A stretch of DNA of 64,000 bases from AP-15 sp963735445 (lineage in GTDB: Bacteria; Pseudomonadota; Alphaproteobacteria; ATCC43930; CGMCC-115725). Made by a program: the position numbers and the translations under genes. The notes beneath the pieces were generated by a model. That model saw nothing but the letters and a program-made list of their open reading frames with translations, did no database searches and had not been told where the DNA came from. The stretch spans positions 13,506 to 77,505 of the forward strand of contig CAVTLC010000016.1 in assembly GCA_963735445.1 (NCBI GenBank). The letters run 5' to 3'. This document shows, piece by piece, positions 18,101 through 27,300 of the stretch (the first letter of the stretch is position 1; each line of letters opens with the position of its first letter).

Positions 18101-19168
18101 CTACATCAGGGTCGCGTTGACGCCGGTTTCGGCGAGTTCGGTGCCAAAACAGCGCTGGTAGTATTCGGCGACCGTCGGGCGCTCCATCTCGTCGCATTTG
18201 TTGAGGAAGGTCAGCCGGAAACCGAATGACAGATCGCCAAAGATCCGGGCATTCTCGGCCCAGGTCATGACCGTGCGCGGCGACATGACGGTCGAGATGT
18301 CGCCATTGATAAACCCGGCGCGGGTCAGATCGGCGAGCGCCACCATCGCGCTGATCGTGCGCCGGCCTTCCTCGTTGTCATAGGCCGGCACTTTGGCGAG
18401 CACGATCTCGACCTCGGCATCGTGCGGCAGATAGTTCAACGTCGCGACGATGTTCCAGCGGTCCATCTGACCTTGGTTGATCTGCTGGGTCCCGTGATAG
18501 AGCCCGGTGGTGTCGCCGAGACCCACGGTATTCGCGGTCGAGAACAGGCGGAACCCCGAATGCGGCCGAATGACGCGGTTTTGGTCGAGCAGGGTCAGCT
18601 TGCCCTCGACCTCGAGCACCCGCTGGATCACGAACATCACATCCGGGCGGCCGGCGTCGTATTCGTCAAAGCACAGCCCGACCGGGTGCTGCAACGCCCA
18701 CGGCAGCAGACCCTCGCGGAACTCGGTCACCTGCTTGTTGTCGCGCAATACGATCGCGTCCTTGCCGACGAGATCGATGCGGCTGATGTGGCTGTCGAGA
18801 TTGACGCGGATCAGCGGCCAGTTGAGCCGGGCGGCGACCTGCTCGACATGGGTCGATTTGCCGGTGCCGTGATAGCCCTGGATCATGACCCGGCGGTTGA
18901 AGGCGAAACCGGCGAGGATCGCCAATGTCGTGTCGTGATCAAAGCGATAGGCGTCGTCGTAATCGGGGACGTATTCGCATGCCTGGCTGAACGCCGGGAC
19001 CTGCAGATCGCTATTGATGCCAAAGGTCTGGCGGACCGAAATCGTAATGTCAGGCTTATCCAGCGGGAACCCGCCGGCGGCTGCCGTTGGCTGTGCGGAG
19101 GGCATTCTTTTCTTGCGTCCTGATGGTGGAACGGAGGGCAATTTGCGTGGCGTGGCGGGTTTATTCAA
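18101..19168 (-). CDS. cobS: Aerobic cobaltochelatase subunit CobS
   Basis: AAA+ ATPase subunit of cobaltochelatase, 355 residues. Walker A GYHGTGKSTH, Walker B VGLCFDEYDAG, sensor region FRLFSTANTVGLGD and the conserved DLVGKDAIVLRDN. Start at 19168 is supported by an ATGA overlap with the J-domain gene stop; an internal ATG 21 codons later would also give a complete family protein. The order J-domain protein, cobS, cobT is the common alphaproteobacterial arrangement. Confidence 0.95.
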   Translation of the reverse strand: MNKPATPRKLPSVPPSGRKKRMPSAQPTAAAGGFPLDKPDITISVRQTFGINSDLQVPAFSQACEYVPDYDDAYRFDHDTTLAILAGFAFNRRVMIQGYHGTGKSTHVEQVAARLNWPLIRVNLDSHISRIDLVGKDAIVLRDNKQVTEFREGLLPWALQHPVGLCFDEYDAGRPDVMFVIQRVLEVEGKLTLLDQNRVIRPHSGFRLFSTANTVGLGDTTGLYHGTQQINQGQMDRWNIVATLNYLPHDAEVEIVLAKVPAYDNEEGRRTISAMVALADLTRAGFINGDISTVMSPRTVMTWAENARIFGDLSFGFRLTFLNKCDEMERPTVAEYYQRCFGTELAETGVNATLM

Positions 19169-19743
19169 CTGAAATAGCTGGCCTTCAACGTGGCATAGGC
19201 CTGGTTGATGATCTTCAGCTTCTCCTCGGCCGCCTTGTCGCCGCCATGCGCATCGGGATGATGCAGTTTGACCAGAGTTTTATAGCGCGCCTTGAGCCGG
19301 GTCGGGGTAAAGGGCGGCTCGATCTCAAACACCGCGAGCGCCTGCTCCTGGGCTGACAGCACGCGGTGCTCGGCCTCGCGGTGGTGCCGGCCGCGCTCAT
19401 GGCGGCCTTGCCCGTTGGCGCCGGAAAACACCCCCAGCGGATCGCGCATCCGCCCGGCGCCGCTGGGCCCGTGGCGGTCGCCGAGCTTCCAGGTCGGCCG
19501 TTGCCAAACCGTGTCGCAGCGGATTTCGGCTTCGATCTCGGTGTCGCTCATGCCGGCGTAGTAATTCCACGCGGCGTTGTAAGCGCGCACATGATCGAGG
19601 CAGAACCAATAGTAATCGCGCAGGTTGAGGCGCGATTTTGGCGCGCGAAAATCACCGCCCGCCAGGCAATCCGGGTGGTCGCACACCCGTGCCGGGGCGT
19701 TGGCCGCAGCCTCGAAAACCGGGTCCAGAGAGAGACGCCGCAT
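19165..19743 (-). CDS. J-domain protein encoded with cobS
   Basis: 192-residue protein with an unusual C-terminal J domain (residues ~130-192): FTPTRLKARYKTLVKLHHPDAHGGDK, containing the HPD tripeptide that stimulates Hsp70 ATPase, and INQAYATLK. The N-terminal half has CDHPDCLAGGDFRAPKSRLNLRDYYWFCLDHVRAYN, a Cys/His-containing region that may bind zinc. Genes of this type regularly precede cobS in alphaproteobacteria; a role in folding or assembly of the cobaltochelatase is inferred. The start at 19743 is chosen for the family-typical MRRLSLDP; the frame is open further upstream. Confidence 0.87.
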   Translation of the reverse strand: MRRLSLDPVFEAAANAPARVCDHPDCLAGGDFRAPKSRLNLRDYYWFCLDHVRAYNAAWNYYAGMSDTEIEAEIRCDTVWQRPTWKLGDRHGPSGAGRMRDPLGVFSGANGQGRHERGRHHREAEHRVLSAQEQALAVFEIEPPFTPTRLKARYKTLVKLHHPDAHGGDKAAEEKLKIINQAYATLKASYFS

Positions 19744-20008
19744 GCAACCAGTATGGGTGGCATGCCGCTTGGTGGCAAGGCCGCCCGCCGCCGATCGCCC
19801 CGCTCCCGTTCGCCACCCGTAAGCGCTGCCGAGCAGACCAGCCTTGCGCCCCACGCAACCGCAAAGCCGAGTGGCCGTTGTTGATCGCGGTTTGTTGATT
19901 GATTGACCGGCGCGGGGCTAACGCGGTTCACTCGGGAGAGGCGGGTAACGCTCCGATCAATGCGCAAAGGTAATGTGCAAAGGGTTGAACGGGACAGGAG
20001 GGCGGTTG

Positions 20009-20569
20009 GTGAGCAAAGCGTTTGTCAAGGAAGCGGATGACGATAGCGAGCTGCCGGATGACGAGCCGCCGGCGTTTCCGATCGGCTTTAAGAATTACAT
20101 GACCCCTGAAGGCCATCAGCTGATGCAGGACGAATTACACCAGCTGCTGCGGGTCGAGCGCCCCAAGGTGGTCGAGACCGTCGCCTGGGCCGCCGGCAAT
20201 GGCGACCGCTCCGAAAATGGCGATTACATCTACGGCAAGCGGCGGCTGCGCGAGATCGACCGCCGCATCCGCTTTCTGACCAAGCGGCTGGAAAATGCCG
20301 AGGTGGTCGATCCGCAACAGCAGAGGCGTCACGACCAGGTGTTTTTCGGGGCCACCGTCACCTATGCCAATGAGGACGGGGTCGAAACCACGGTCACGAT
20401 CGTCGGCGTCGACGAAGCCGATTTCGCCCGCGGCCAGGTCAGCTGGATCTCCCCGATCGCCCGCGCTTTGATGAAAGCGCGCGAGGGCGACGTCGTCGAA
20501 TTGCGCGCCCCCGCCGGCATCGAACAGCTCGAGGTGCTCAGCATCCGTTATCCCGACACGAAATACTGA
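20009..20569 (+). CDS. greB: Transcription elongation factor GreB
   Basis: Secondary-channel factor that triggers RNA cleavage in backtracked RNA polymerase. 186 residues with the coiled-coil tip region AWAAGNGDRSENGDYIYGKRRLREIDRRIRFL, whose DRSENGDY carries the acidic tip residues, then the C-terminal FKBP-like domain. YIYGKRRLREIDRR distinguishes GreB from GreA. The GTG at 20009 has GGAGG seven bases upstream and is preferred over an upstream ATG at 19973. Bases 20259-20473 of this gene are duplicated at 22681-22893. Confidence 0.92.
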   Translation: MSKAFVKEADDDSELPDDEPPAFPIGFKNYMTPEGHQLMQDELHQLLRVERPKVVETVAWAAGNGDRSENGDYIYGKRRLREIDRRIRFLTKRLENAEVVDPQQQRRHDQVFFGATVTYANEDGVETTVTIVGVDEADFARGQVSWISPIARALMKAREGDVVELRAPAGIEQLEVLSIRYPDTKY

Positions 20570-20570
20570 G

Positions 20571-20608
20571 AAGGCTCAGATCGTCCTTATAAGGCTCAGT
20601 TCGCCCTT
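20571..20608. repeat. 18-bp tandem duplication after greB
   Basis: AAGGCTCAGATCGTCCTT and AAGGCTCAGTTCGCCCTT are separated by two bases, with 16 of 18 matching. Each copy has AAGG/CCTT ends. It sits directly after the greB stop; function unknown. Confidence 0.55.
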
Positions 20609-20812
20609 CGCGCCGGTCGGTATCGAGCCTGCGATCGGCAAACAGAAACGGCACGGTTGCGCCCTAGACCGGGTCTCGGAACCGGGCTTAAGGATATCAT
20701 TCAGGGTAATCTCAAGGAAAAATCAAGCGTACGGCAAAGTCTTTCGGCCACGCTTCCAGCATCCTCCGACCCTGTTCGATCGCGCCGCGGTCGCAGCCTA
20801 CCGGAGGAAATC

Positions 20813-21595
20813 ATGACCCAGATCCAACAGTTCGGCCCGACACCCCACCGCCTCGGGGTAAAGCCAAGCGGGCTCGCGGCGTTGCTCTATGGGCTCGTGT
20901 GTTACGCCGTATTTGCTGTGACGTTCCTCTACGCCGTCGGCTTTGTCGCGGGACTGGTCGTGCCAAAGACCATCGACAGCGGCACGGTCCAGCCGATCGC
21001 AGAGGCCGTCATCGTCAATCTGCTGCTGTTGTCGGTGTTCGCCGTTCAGCACAGCGTCATGGCGCGCCGCGGGTTCAAGCAATGGTGGACCCAATTCGTG
21101 CCAAAAACGATCGAGCGCAGCACCTATGTGCTGTTGGCGAGCCTGGCGCTGATCCTGGTGTTCTGGCAATGGCGTCCGATGCCCGCCATCGTCTGGCAGG
21201 TCACTGATCCCCCGCTTGCAATCGCGCTGACCGGGCTGTCATTCGCCGGCTGGTTTATCGTCCTGTCCAGCTCATTCTTGATCAACCATTTCGAGCTGTT
21301 CGGCGTGCATCATGTTGTCGCCAACATGACCGGCCAGCCGATGCCGGCGCAGCAGTTCCGCACCCCGCTTTACTACCGCTTTGTGCGCCACCCGCTCTAT
21401 CTCGGCTTTATCATCGCGTTCTGGGCGGCGCCGACAATGACGGTCGGACACCTGCTCTTTGCCGCCGTCACCACGGCCTACATCTTTGTCGGCATCGCAT
21501 TGGAGGAGCGCGACCTGATCGCGCTCTTTGGCGACGAATATCGGCGGTACCGCGACCGGGTGTCGATGTTGCTGCCCTGGCGCAAGCAGCCCTGA
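20813..21595 (+). CDS. Membrane methyltransferase of the NnrU/ICMT-like family, resembling methanethiol S-methyltransferase MddA
   Basis: 260-residue inner-membrane protein with about six hydrophobic segments. The stretch VFAVQHSVMARRGFKQWWTQFVPKTIERSTYVLLASLALILVFWQW and the C-terminal YYRFVRHPLYLGFIIAFW plus ALEERDLIALFGDEYRRYRDRV are the SAM-binding RHPxY and E-x2-L/F-G-x2-Y motifs of isoprenylcysteine-methyltransferase-like enzymes. The QHSVMAR/ERSTYVL pattern resembles MddA, which makes dimethyl sulfide from methanethiol. GGAGG at 20803-20807 fixes the start. Substrate is inferred from resemblance only. Confidence 0.75.
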   Translation: MTQIQQFGPTPHRLGVKPSGLAALLYGLVCYAVFAVTFLYAVGFVAGLVVPKTIDSGTVQPIAEAVIVNLLLLSVFAVQHSVMARRGFKQWWTQFVPKTIERSTYVLLASLALILVFWQWRPMPAIVWQVTDPPLAIALTGLSFAGWFIVLSSSFLINHFELFGVHHVVANMTGQPMPAQQFRTPLYYRFVRHPLYLGFIIAFWAAPTMTVGHLLFAAVTTAYIFVGIALEERDLIALFGDEYRRYRDRVSMLLPWRKQP

Positions 21596-21640
21596 CCCAT
21601 TCCAGATTGCTGACCCAATTCGAGATCAAGGATTTGTTCG

Positions 21641-22522
21641 ATGATCGAAGATATGCGCGGACCCATCGATTACGATGAGTGCGGAACCGGCCCGACCCTC
21701 GTACTGGTCCCGGGATCATGCAGCACCGGAGCCGCCTGGCGATCGGTGATGGCCGAATGGAACAACCAGTTTCGTTGCGTCACGACGAGCCTTCTCGGCT
21801 ATGGCAGAACCGCCGAGCGCCGCGCCATCGGCAATGCCGACATCGCGCACGAGGCCGAGATGCTCGAAACCGTCATTCGCCAGGCCGGCGGCCATGTGCA
21901 TCTCGTCGGCCATTCATTTGGCGGCTTGGTGGCATTGGCAGTGGCGCTGCGCAATCGGGTCCAGCTGGCAAGCCTCGCCATTCTGGAGGCGCCGGCCCCC
22001 GAAATATTGCGCATCAAAGGCGAGCACCAGCACTATCGCGCCTTTCGCCAAATGACCGAGGCCTACTTCGCCGCCTATTACCGCGGGGACCCGGAAGCAA
22101 TCGCGGCAATGATCGATTTTTACGGAGGTGCTGGCACTTATGCCTCATGGCCGCTGCGCACCCGCTCCTACGCGCTGCTGACGACGCCAGTCAATATTCT
22201 CGATTGGGAGAGCGCCTATGCTTTCGCTCCGACCGAGGCCGCATTGGCCGAATTGCAGATCCCGACACTGGTGATCCGAGGCGGCGCCAGTCACCCGGCT
22301 GCGCAACGCGCCAATGCATTGCTCAGTGAGTGCATGGGCAACGCCGAGCTCGCCACGATCGACACCGCCGCGCATTTCATGATCGCAACCCACCCAAACG
22401 AGGTCGCCCGCCTGATCGCCCAGCACGTCTACCGCGCCGAACCCGGCCAGATCAGCGCAATGCTGCAATCCGCCAACGACCGGCTGATGACAAATTCCGA
22501 GCTGTTCGCCATTTCGAAGTGA
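21641..22522 (+). CDS. Alpha/beta hydrolase (serine type)
   Basis: 293-residue alpha/beta hydrolase with oxyanion LVLVPGSCSTGAAW, nucleophile elbow LVGHSFGG (Ser) and late TAAHFMIATHP (His). The cap is helical and short. Unlike the hydrolase at 12310 it uses Ser, so esterase, lactonase or C-C hydrolase activity is possible. It begins 45 bases after the methyltransferase and could be co-transcribed with it. Downstream of it begins the duplicated greB segment. Confidence 0.85.
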   Translation: MIEDMRGPIDYDECGTGPTLVLVPGSCSTGAAWRSVMAEWNNQFRCVTTSLLGYGRTAERRAIGNADIAHEAEMLETVIRQAGGHVHLVGHSFGGLVALAVALRNRVQLASLAILEAPAPEILRIKGEHQHYRAFRQMTEAYFAAYYRGDPEAIAAMIDFYGGAGTYASWPLRTRSYALLTTPVNILDWESAYAFAPTEAALAELQIPTLVIRGGASHPAAQRANALLSECMGNAELATIDTAAHFMIATHPNEVARLIAQHVYRAEPGQISAMLQSANDRLMTNSELFAISK

Positions 22523-22680
22523 CGGAAATAGGTCAAACCCGCCGGTTAATTCCGATCGGCGCTGCCGCCCCGTCAAACCACGGGTCAGCAGCGGATTTAC
22601 AAAGGCTATCAGCTCAGCGGCATTGCGGAAGCTGCGCGCCACACCCGCGCGGCGTTGTCGTCGCTGGCGGTCAGGATATA

Positions 22681-22893
22681 ACCGCCGCATCCGCTTTCTG
22701 ACCAAGCGGCTGGAAAATGCCGAGGTGGTCGATCCGTACCAGCAGAGGCGGCATGACCAGGTGTTTTTGGCGCCACGGTCACCTATGCCAATGAGGACGG
22801 GGTCGAAACCACGGTCACGATTGTCGGCGTCGGCGAAGCCGATTTCGCCCGCGGCCAGGTCAGCTAGATCCCCCGATCGCCCGCGCTCTGATG
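22681..22893 (+). pseudogene. Partial duplicate of greB
   Basis: About 213 bases nearly identical to greB 20259-20473, same orientation, coding RRIRFLTKRLENAEVVDP and onward. It lacks the greB N-terminus, has lost one base after GTGTTTTT, and has an in-frame TAG where greB has TGG, so it cannot make the protein. It ends sharply where a palindrome and the unique upstream region of the TIR gene begin. Bases 22523-22680 before it carry no recognisable gene. Confidence 0.88.
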
Positions 22894-22907
22894 TGAACCA
22901 CTTCACA
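22892..22907. promoter_or_regulatory. Perfect dyad upstream of the TIR-CHAT gene
   Basis: TGTGAA-CCAC-TTCACA is a 6-base perfect inverted repeat with a 4-base centre, beginning exactly at the end of the greB-derived segment and 122 bases before the TIR gene start. It resembles an operator for a dimeric HTH protein (CRP/GntR-like half-sites); the binder is unknown. Confidence 0.4.
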
Positions 22908-23029
22908 CAATTTGCCAGCGAGGTAGGCGCATCATCGGTTGTCCCTGCCCGGGAAATCGAGTAAGCGCCTTTTCTTAACGATGTTCGCTGCGCCCAGCGG
23001 ACCGGCAAAAAAAATGACGGGAGTGGTCC

Positions 23030-26000
23030 ATGGCTGACGACGTGCGTGATGTCTTCATTTCCTACGGGCGCGCCGACGCCGACTGGGTACGGACCCTCGC
23101 CGAGAATCTGCACAATTCGGGGCTCGAAGTCTTTTTCGACGAATGGGATATCGCAGCGGGCGATGTACTGGTCCATAGGCTTGACGAGGGGATCCTCAAG
23201 AGCCGCAGCGGCGCTCTGATCGTCTCGCCGGCGTCGTTAAGCCGCCCCTATGTGCAGGAAGAATACGCGGCAATGATGACCCGCGTCGATCGCGGGCAAG
23301 CAGCGGCTGATCCCGGTTCTGCTGAAAGACGCCGAGATGCCGCCGTTACTGGCGAGCCGCGTCCGGGTCGATTTCCGCAACGCCGACGGGCCCGATTACC
23401 TGGCGCGGGTTGACGAGCTCGTGCGCGCCTTAAAGGGAGAACGGCGGGGGCCTCCGCCACGGATCGGTGGTTTGAGCCTCCCGCCGGGGACGGGCTTCAA
23501 GGCTGTCGGCGCTCTCGCGGGCCGCCTTTCGATCAGCCGCGAACAAACCTCCTTCACCGCTGACGGGGTCGATATTGCCGACAAGCCGCCCAATCCCGGG
23601 CTCGATGTCGATGATCTGAAGTGGCGGCTGAAACGCGCGCGCGGCAGTTGGGGGCCGTTAAGAGATGCGAGTCACGGGGGCTCAGGTTACGTAGGGCTCG
23701 AATCCGTATTGCACGAGGCCGGGACCCGCCTCGCCGACGCCTTTCTCCCGGCAGCGGTCGCGTCAGCGCTGGTAGCCACCCTTGCCGAGGCGGAAAGGCT
23801 GAACAGCCCTCTGCAGCTCGCCCTCGACATCGCCGATCCGCTTGCCGACCTGCCGTGGGAGACATTACGCCTGCCGCAGACGGGCGCCCTCGCGCTCAAT
23901 CCCCGCATCGAGCTTTACCGGCGCGTCGACATTGACGGGGCGGCCCCGGCAATCGCCATTCCCGGCCCGTTGCGCATCCTGGTCGCGATCGGCAGCCCCG
24001 AGGCGCAGAACGCCCGCGGCGAGTTGCTCGACATGGAAATGGAATTGCAGCGGATTCTCGACGCGACCGATGTGCCGCGCCGCGTCGGCAAGGCCTTTGT
24101 CCATATCCTTGAGCAGGGCAGCGTCAGCGCGATCCATGCCGAGCTGGCGGAGCGGCGCTATCACGTGCTCCACATCTCCTGTCATGCCGGTCCGGACGTC
24201 CTCCTCCTTGAGGATGCGAATGGCCGAGAGGACCGGGTATCAGCGCAGCGCCTCTGCGACGAGGCGATCCCGGCGGAGCGGGTCGCACCTCTCATCGTAT
24301 TGGCCGGGTGCTCGACCGGCCAGCACGTGGCCGGACCAGCAGAAGACGCCGAAAGGCTCCCCGGGTTGGCGCGAACATTGGTCAAGCGCGGCGTGCCGGC
24401 GGTCATCGCGATGCAGGCGCCGGTGGGCGATGAATATGCGACGGAGCTAATGGGCGAAGTATATCAGGCGCTGGCAAACTGGCAGGAACCGCATCCCCTA
24501 ACGGCATTGAGCCATGCCCGCCGGGTTTTGGAGCAGCAGCGCGTCCAGGCATTGCTGCAGCAGCGGCCGCCGGAATGGGCGACGCCTGCGTTGTTCTCAA
24601 GCACCGTTCCATTGCGGCTCTACAATCCCGCGGATCCTTTCGAGGACATCAAAGAGGCGCCGGAACCGGTCTTTGACCCCGGCGTCGTGGTGCGCCGTAT
24701 CGGCGACATGGTCGGCCGCAGGCGTGAGCAGCGATTGATCCTCCACGCCTTGCGTGATCCGACGCAAGCCGGCGTGCTGATCCACGGGATCGGCGGCGTC
24801 GGCAAGAGCACCTTGGCCGCGCAAATCCTGCACCGCCTCGCCGATGATGACGATTTTCTGCTGATCTCCGTCAAAGGCGAGACGGATCCGGATCGCGTCC
24901 TGGGCGCCGTCGGGACGCGCCTTCTGTCGATCGCGCTTTCCGAGGGCGCCGACGAGAATGATCCCCGGCGACAGCTCGCCGGCGTATTGCGGGAACCAAA
25001 GTACCCGTGGCGGGACCGGTTCGAATTGCTTGCGCAAAATCTTCTAAACTCGACCCAAGTCGCCTTTTTCTTCGACAATTTCGAAGACAATCTGACGGGC
25101 GGCGCACCGCCAGACGAGTTAGCGGCGCTGCTGGCCCGATGGCTGCAGTCGCCGGGGTCGAGCCGGTTGGTCTTCACCAGCCGCTACCCCTTCGAGTTGC
25201 CGGACGAAGCGCAAGACCGTTTGCAGGCCTTTCATCTGGGGCCGCTATCCTGGGCGGAAACCCGCAAATTGCTGTGGCGGCTGGAGGGGCTGAAAGGGCT
25301 CTCCCCGGAGGAGCAGCGGCAAGCCTATGAACAGGTCGGTGGCCACCCTCGCGCTCTCGAATACCTCGATGCGATCCTGCGCGGCGGCAAGGCACGCTTT
25401 CCCGATGTGCAGACCCGGTTGCGCCGCCAACTGGCCGAAAAAGGCATTAAAGATCCGGCCGGCTGGTGTGCCGATACGGCGGGCGGCCTCGATGCGGCAT
25501 TAGCCGAAACCGTGACGTTGGCCGCCGACGACGTATTACTCGATCAGCTCCTCGCGCAGCTCAAGGATGCGCCCTTGGCGCGTCGGCTGCTGATCGGGGC
25601 CGCGGTCTACCGCGTCCCGATCGATACGACCGGACTGATCTGGACCGTCGGGGAGCCCGCCGAGCAAATCCCGGACCCGGCGCGCGCCGCGCGGCTCCAG
25701 CAGATAGAGGAACGCCTGAACGAGGCCCGGAAGCAGAACCCGCTCGCCGAACTGGAGGACGTCGTTCAATCACAGCAAGAGATCCAGCAGTTCCTGGATG
25801 ATCTCGCGGAAGGGAGGCGGCCTCCGGTTGAGGCCCCCGATGGCTTTGCCGCGGCAGTGCAACAGCTTCTCGATCTATCCTTGCTCGCGCCCGTGCATTT
25901 CACTGATGCGGACGAGAACAAATTTCTCGTGCATCGCTGGACGGCCGGCGCATTGGCTCGGTTCGCCAGCGAGGCGGAGCAGAGCGACGCTCACTGCGCC

Positions 26001-27243
26001 GCTGCCGCCTACTGGCGCTGGCGCGTGGACAAGCTGCCTCAGTCGCGGGAGAACGATATCCAGGACCTGCTTGGAGGCCCGACATCACCTGCGGGCGATC
26101 GGCGACTTCCGACAATTCCAGGATGTCAGCAGTACAATCATCCTGCAGCTCGAGACCTGGGGAGCCTGGGAGTGGGAAGAGCGGCTGTTGCTCGAAACCC
26201 TGGCGGCGATGCCGGAAGGATCGCGGGAAGCAAGTCAGTATCTAGGCCAGCTCGGCATTGTGGCACATCGTCGGGGCGACTATGACGCGGCGCTCGACTG
26301 GTACCGCAAATCGCTGGCCATCGATGAGCAGCTCGGCAATCGCACCGGCATGGCCACCTCCTACCACCAGCTGGGCATGGTGGCGCAGGACCGCGGCGAC
26401 TATGACGCGGCACTCGACTGGTACCGCAAATCGCTGGCCATCAACGAGCAGCTTGCCAATCGCGCCGGCATCGCCGGCTCCTACCACCAGCTGGGCAATC
26501 GTGGCGCAGGACCGCGGCGACTATGACGCGGCACTCGACTGGTACCGCAAATCGCTGGCCATCAATGAGCTGCTCGGCAATCGCGCCGGCACGGCCAACT
26601 CCTACCACCAGCTGGGCGTGGTGGCGCAGAACCGCGGCGACTACGACGCGGCACTCGATTGGTACCGCAAATCGCTGGCCATCAAGGAGCAGCTCGGCAA
26701 TCGCGCCGGCATCGCCGGCTCCTACCACCAGCTGGGCAATCTTTCGTATCTGCGCGGCGACTATGACGCGGCACTCGACTGGTACCGCAAATCGCTGGCC
26801 ATCGATGAGCAGCTCGGCGATCGCGCCGGCATGGCCCGCTCCTATCATAAGCTGGGCAGCAGTGGCGCAGAACCGCGGCGACTATGAAGCGGCGCTCGAC
26901 TGGTACCGCAAATCGCTGGCGATCAAGGAGCAGCTCGGCAATCGCGCCGGCATGGCCATCTCTATCAGCCAGATGGGCATTCTCTTTACGGAGACGAAGC
27001 GCGCCCGGAGAGGGCGTCCCGCTGACCCTGCGAAGTCTATTGCTGCGCCTCGAAATGCAGAGCCCTGAGGCAACTATCAATCTCCATTGGCTGTCCCAGC
27101 AACGAACGATACTCGGCGCAGACGCCTTTGGCGCGATCCTCGCCGACCACCTCGATGCCGATGGAGCAACGAACTTGTTAGGCCTACTCGACAAGCTCCA
27201 ATCCGAAAAAACGACGGAAGCGCCTGGCAAGCCCTCCGTCTAA
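23030..27243 (+). CDS. TIR-CHAT-NB-ARC-TPR multidomain protein (candidate STAND-type immune/cell-death protein), five apparent frameshifts
   Basis: Predicted 1402-residue protein after removal of five single extra bases (near 23299, 26072, 26500, 26866, 27003); 4214 minus 5 is 4209, exactly 1403 codons. Order: TIR domain 1-135 (DVFISYGRADADW, VFFDEWDIAAGD, ALIVSPASLSRPYVQEEY); CHAT caspase-like protease ~225-530 with His385 in HISCHAG and Cys427 in LAGCSTG; NB-ARC/STAND NTPase ~560-800 with Walker A GIGGVGKST (586-594), Walker B FFFDNF (Asp682), FTSRYPFEL sensor and GGHPRAL; helical linker; six 40-residue TPRs ~1082-1321; short conserved tail. A GGGAG element sits six bases before the ATG. 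Such layouts sense a ligand through repeats, oligomerise through the NTPase and fire TIR (NAD+ depletion) or CHAT (proteolysis). Having both effectors in one chain is unusual. No partner gene is adjacent. Confidence 0.82.
26275..26996 (+). repeat. Six near-identical 120-bp TPR-coding units
   Basis: Units begin at 26275, 26395, 26516, 26636, 26756 and 26877; spacing is 120 except 121 for two of them, each with one extra base at the same point just after the LG(N/S) codon. Each codes GDYDAALDWYRKSLAI followed by a variable LGNRxGxAxSYHxLG. The core TGGTACCGCAAATCGCTGG is shared by all six, showing recent amplification or homogenisation. The last unit has GAAGC for GACGC. Confidence 0.92.
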
Positions 27244-27300
27244 CCGACCGGCCGCACCACTGCACGGTCTCGCCGCAACGCTCCGGCGATTTTTTCAGCG

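Noticed and set aside
20971..21595. Mobile element flanked by greB repeats
   Set aside because: No transposase, integrase or terminal inverted repeats are present; the direct repeat alone shows duplication or recombination, not a transposon.
22145..23176. 343-codon minus-strand frame spanning the greB scar
   Set aside because: Runs antisense through the hydrolase, the duplicated greB piece and the TIR start; no protein-like motifs.
26275..26996. CRISPR-like regular repeats
   Set aside because: Units are contiguous, in-frame 40-codon TPRs with no spacers.
23030..27243. Programmed ribosomal frameshifting in the TIR gene
   Set aside because: Shift sites share no slippery heptamer and the same +1 pattern affects unrelated genes, so sequence error is the simpler reading.
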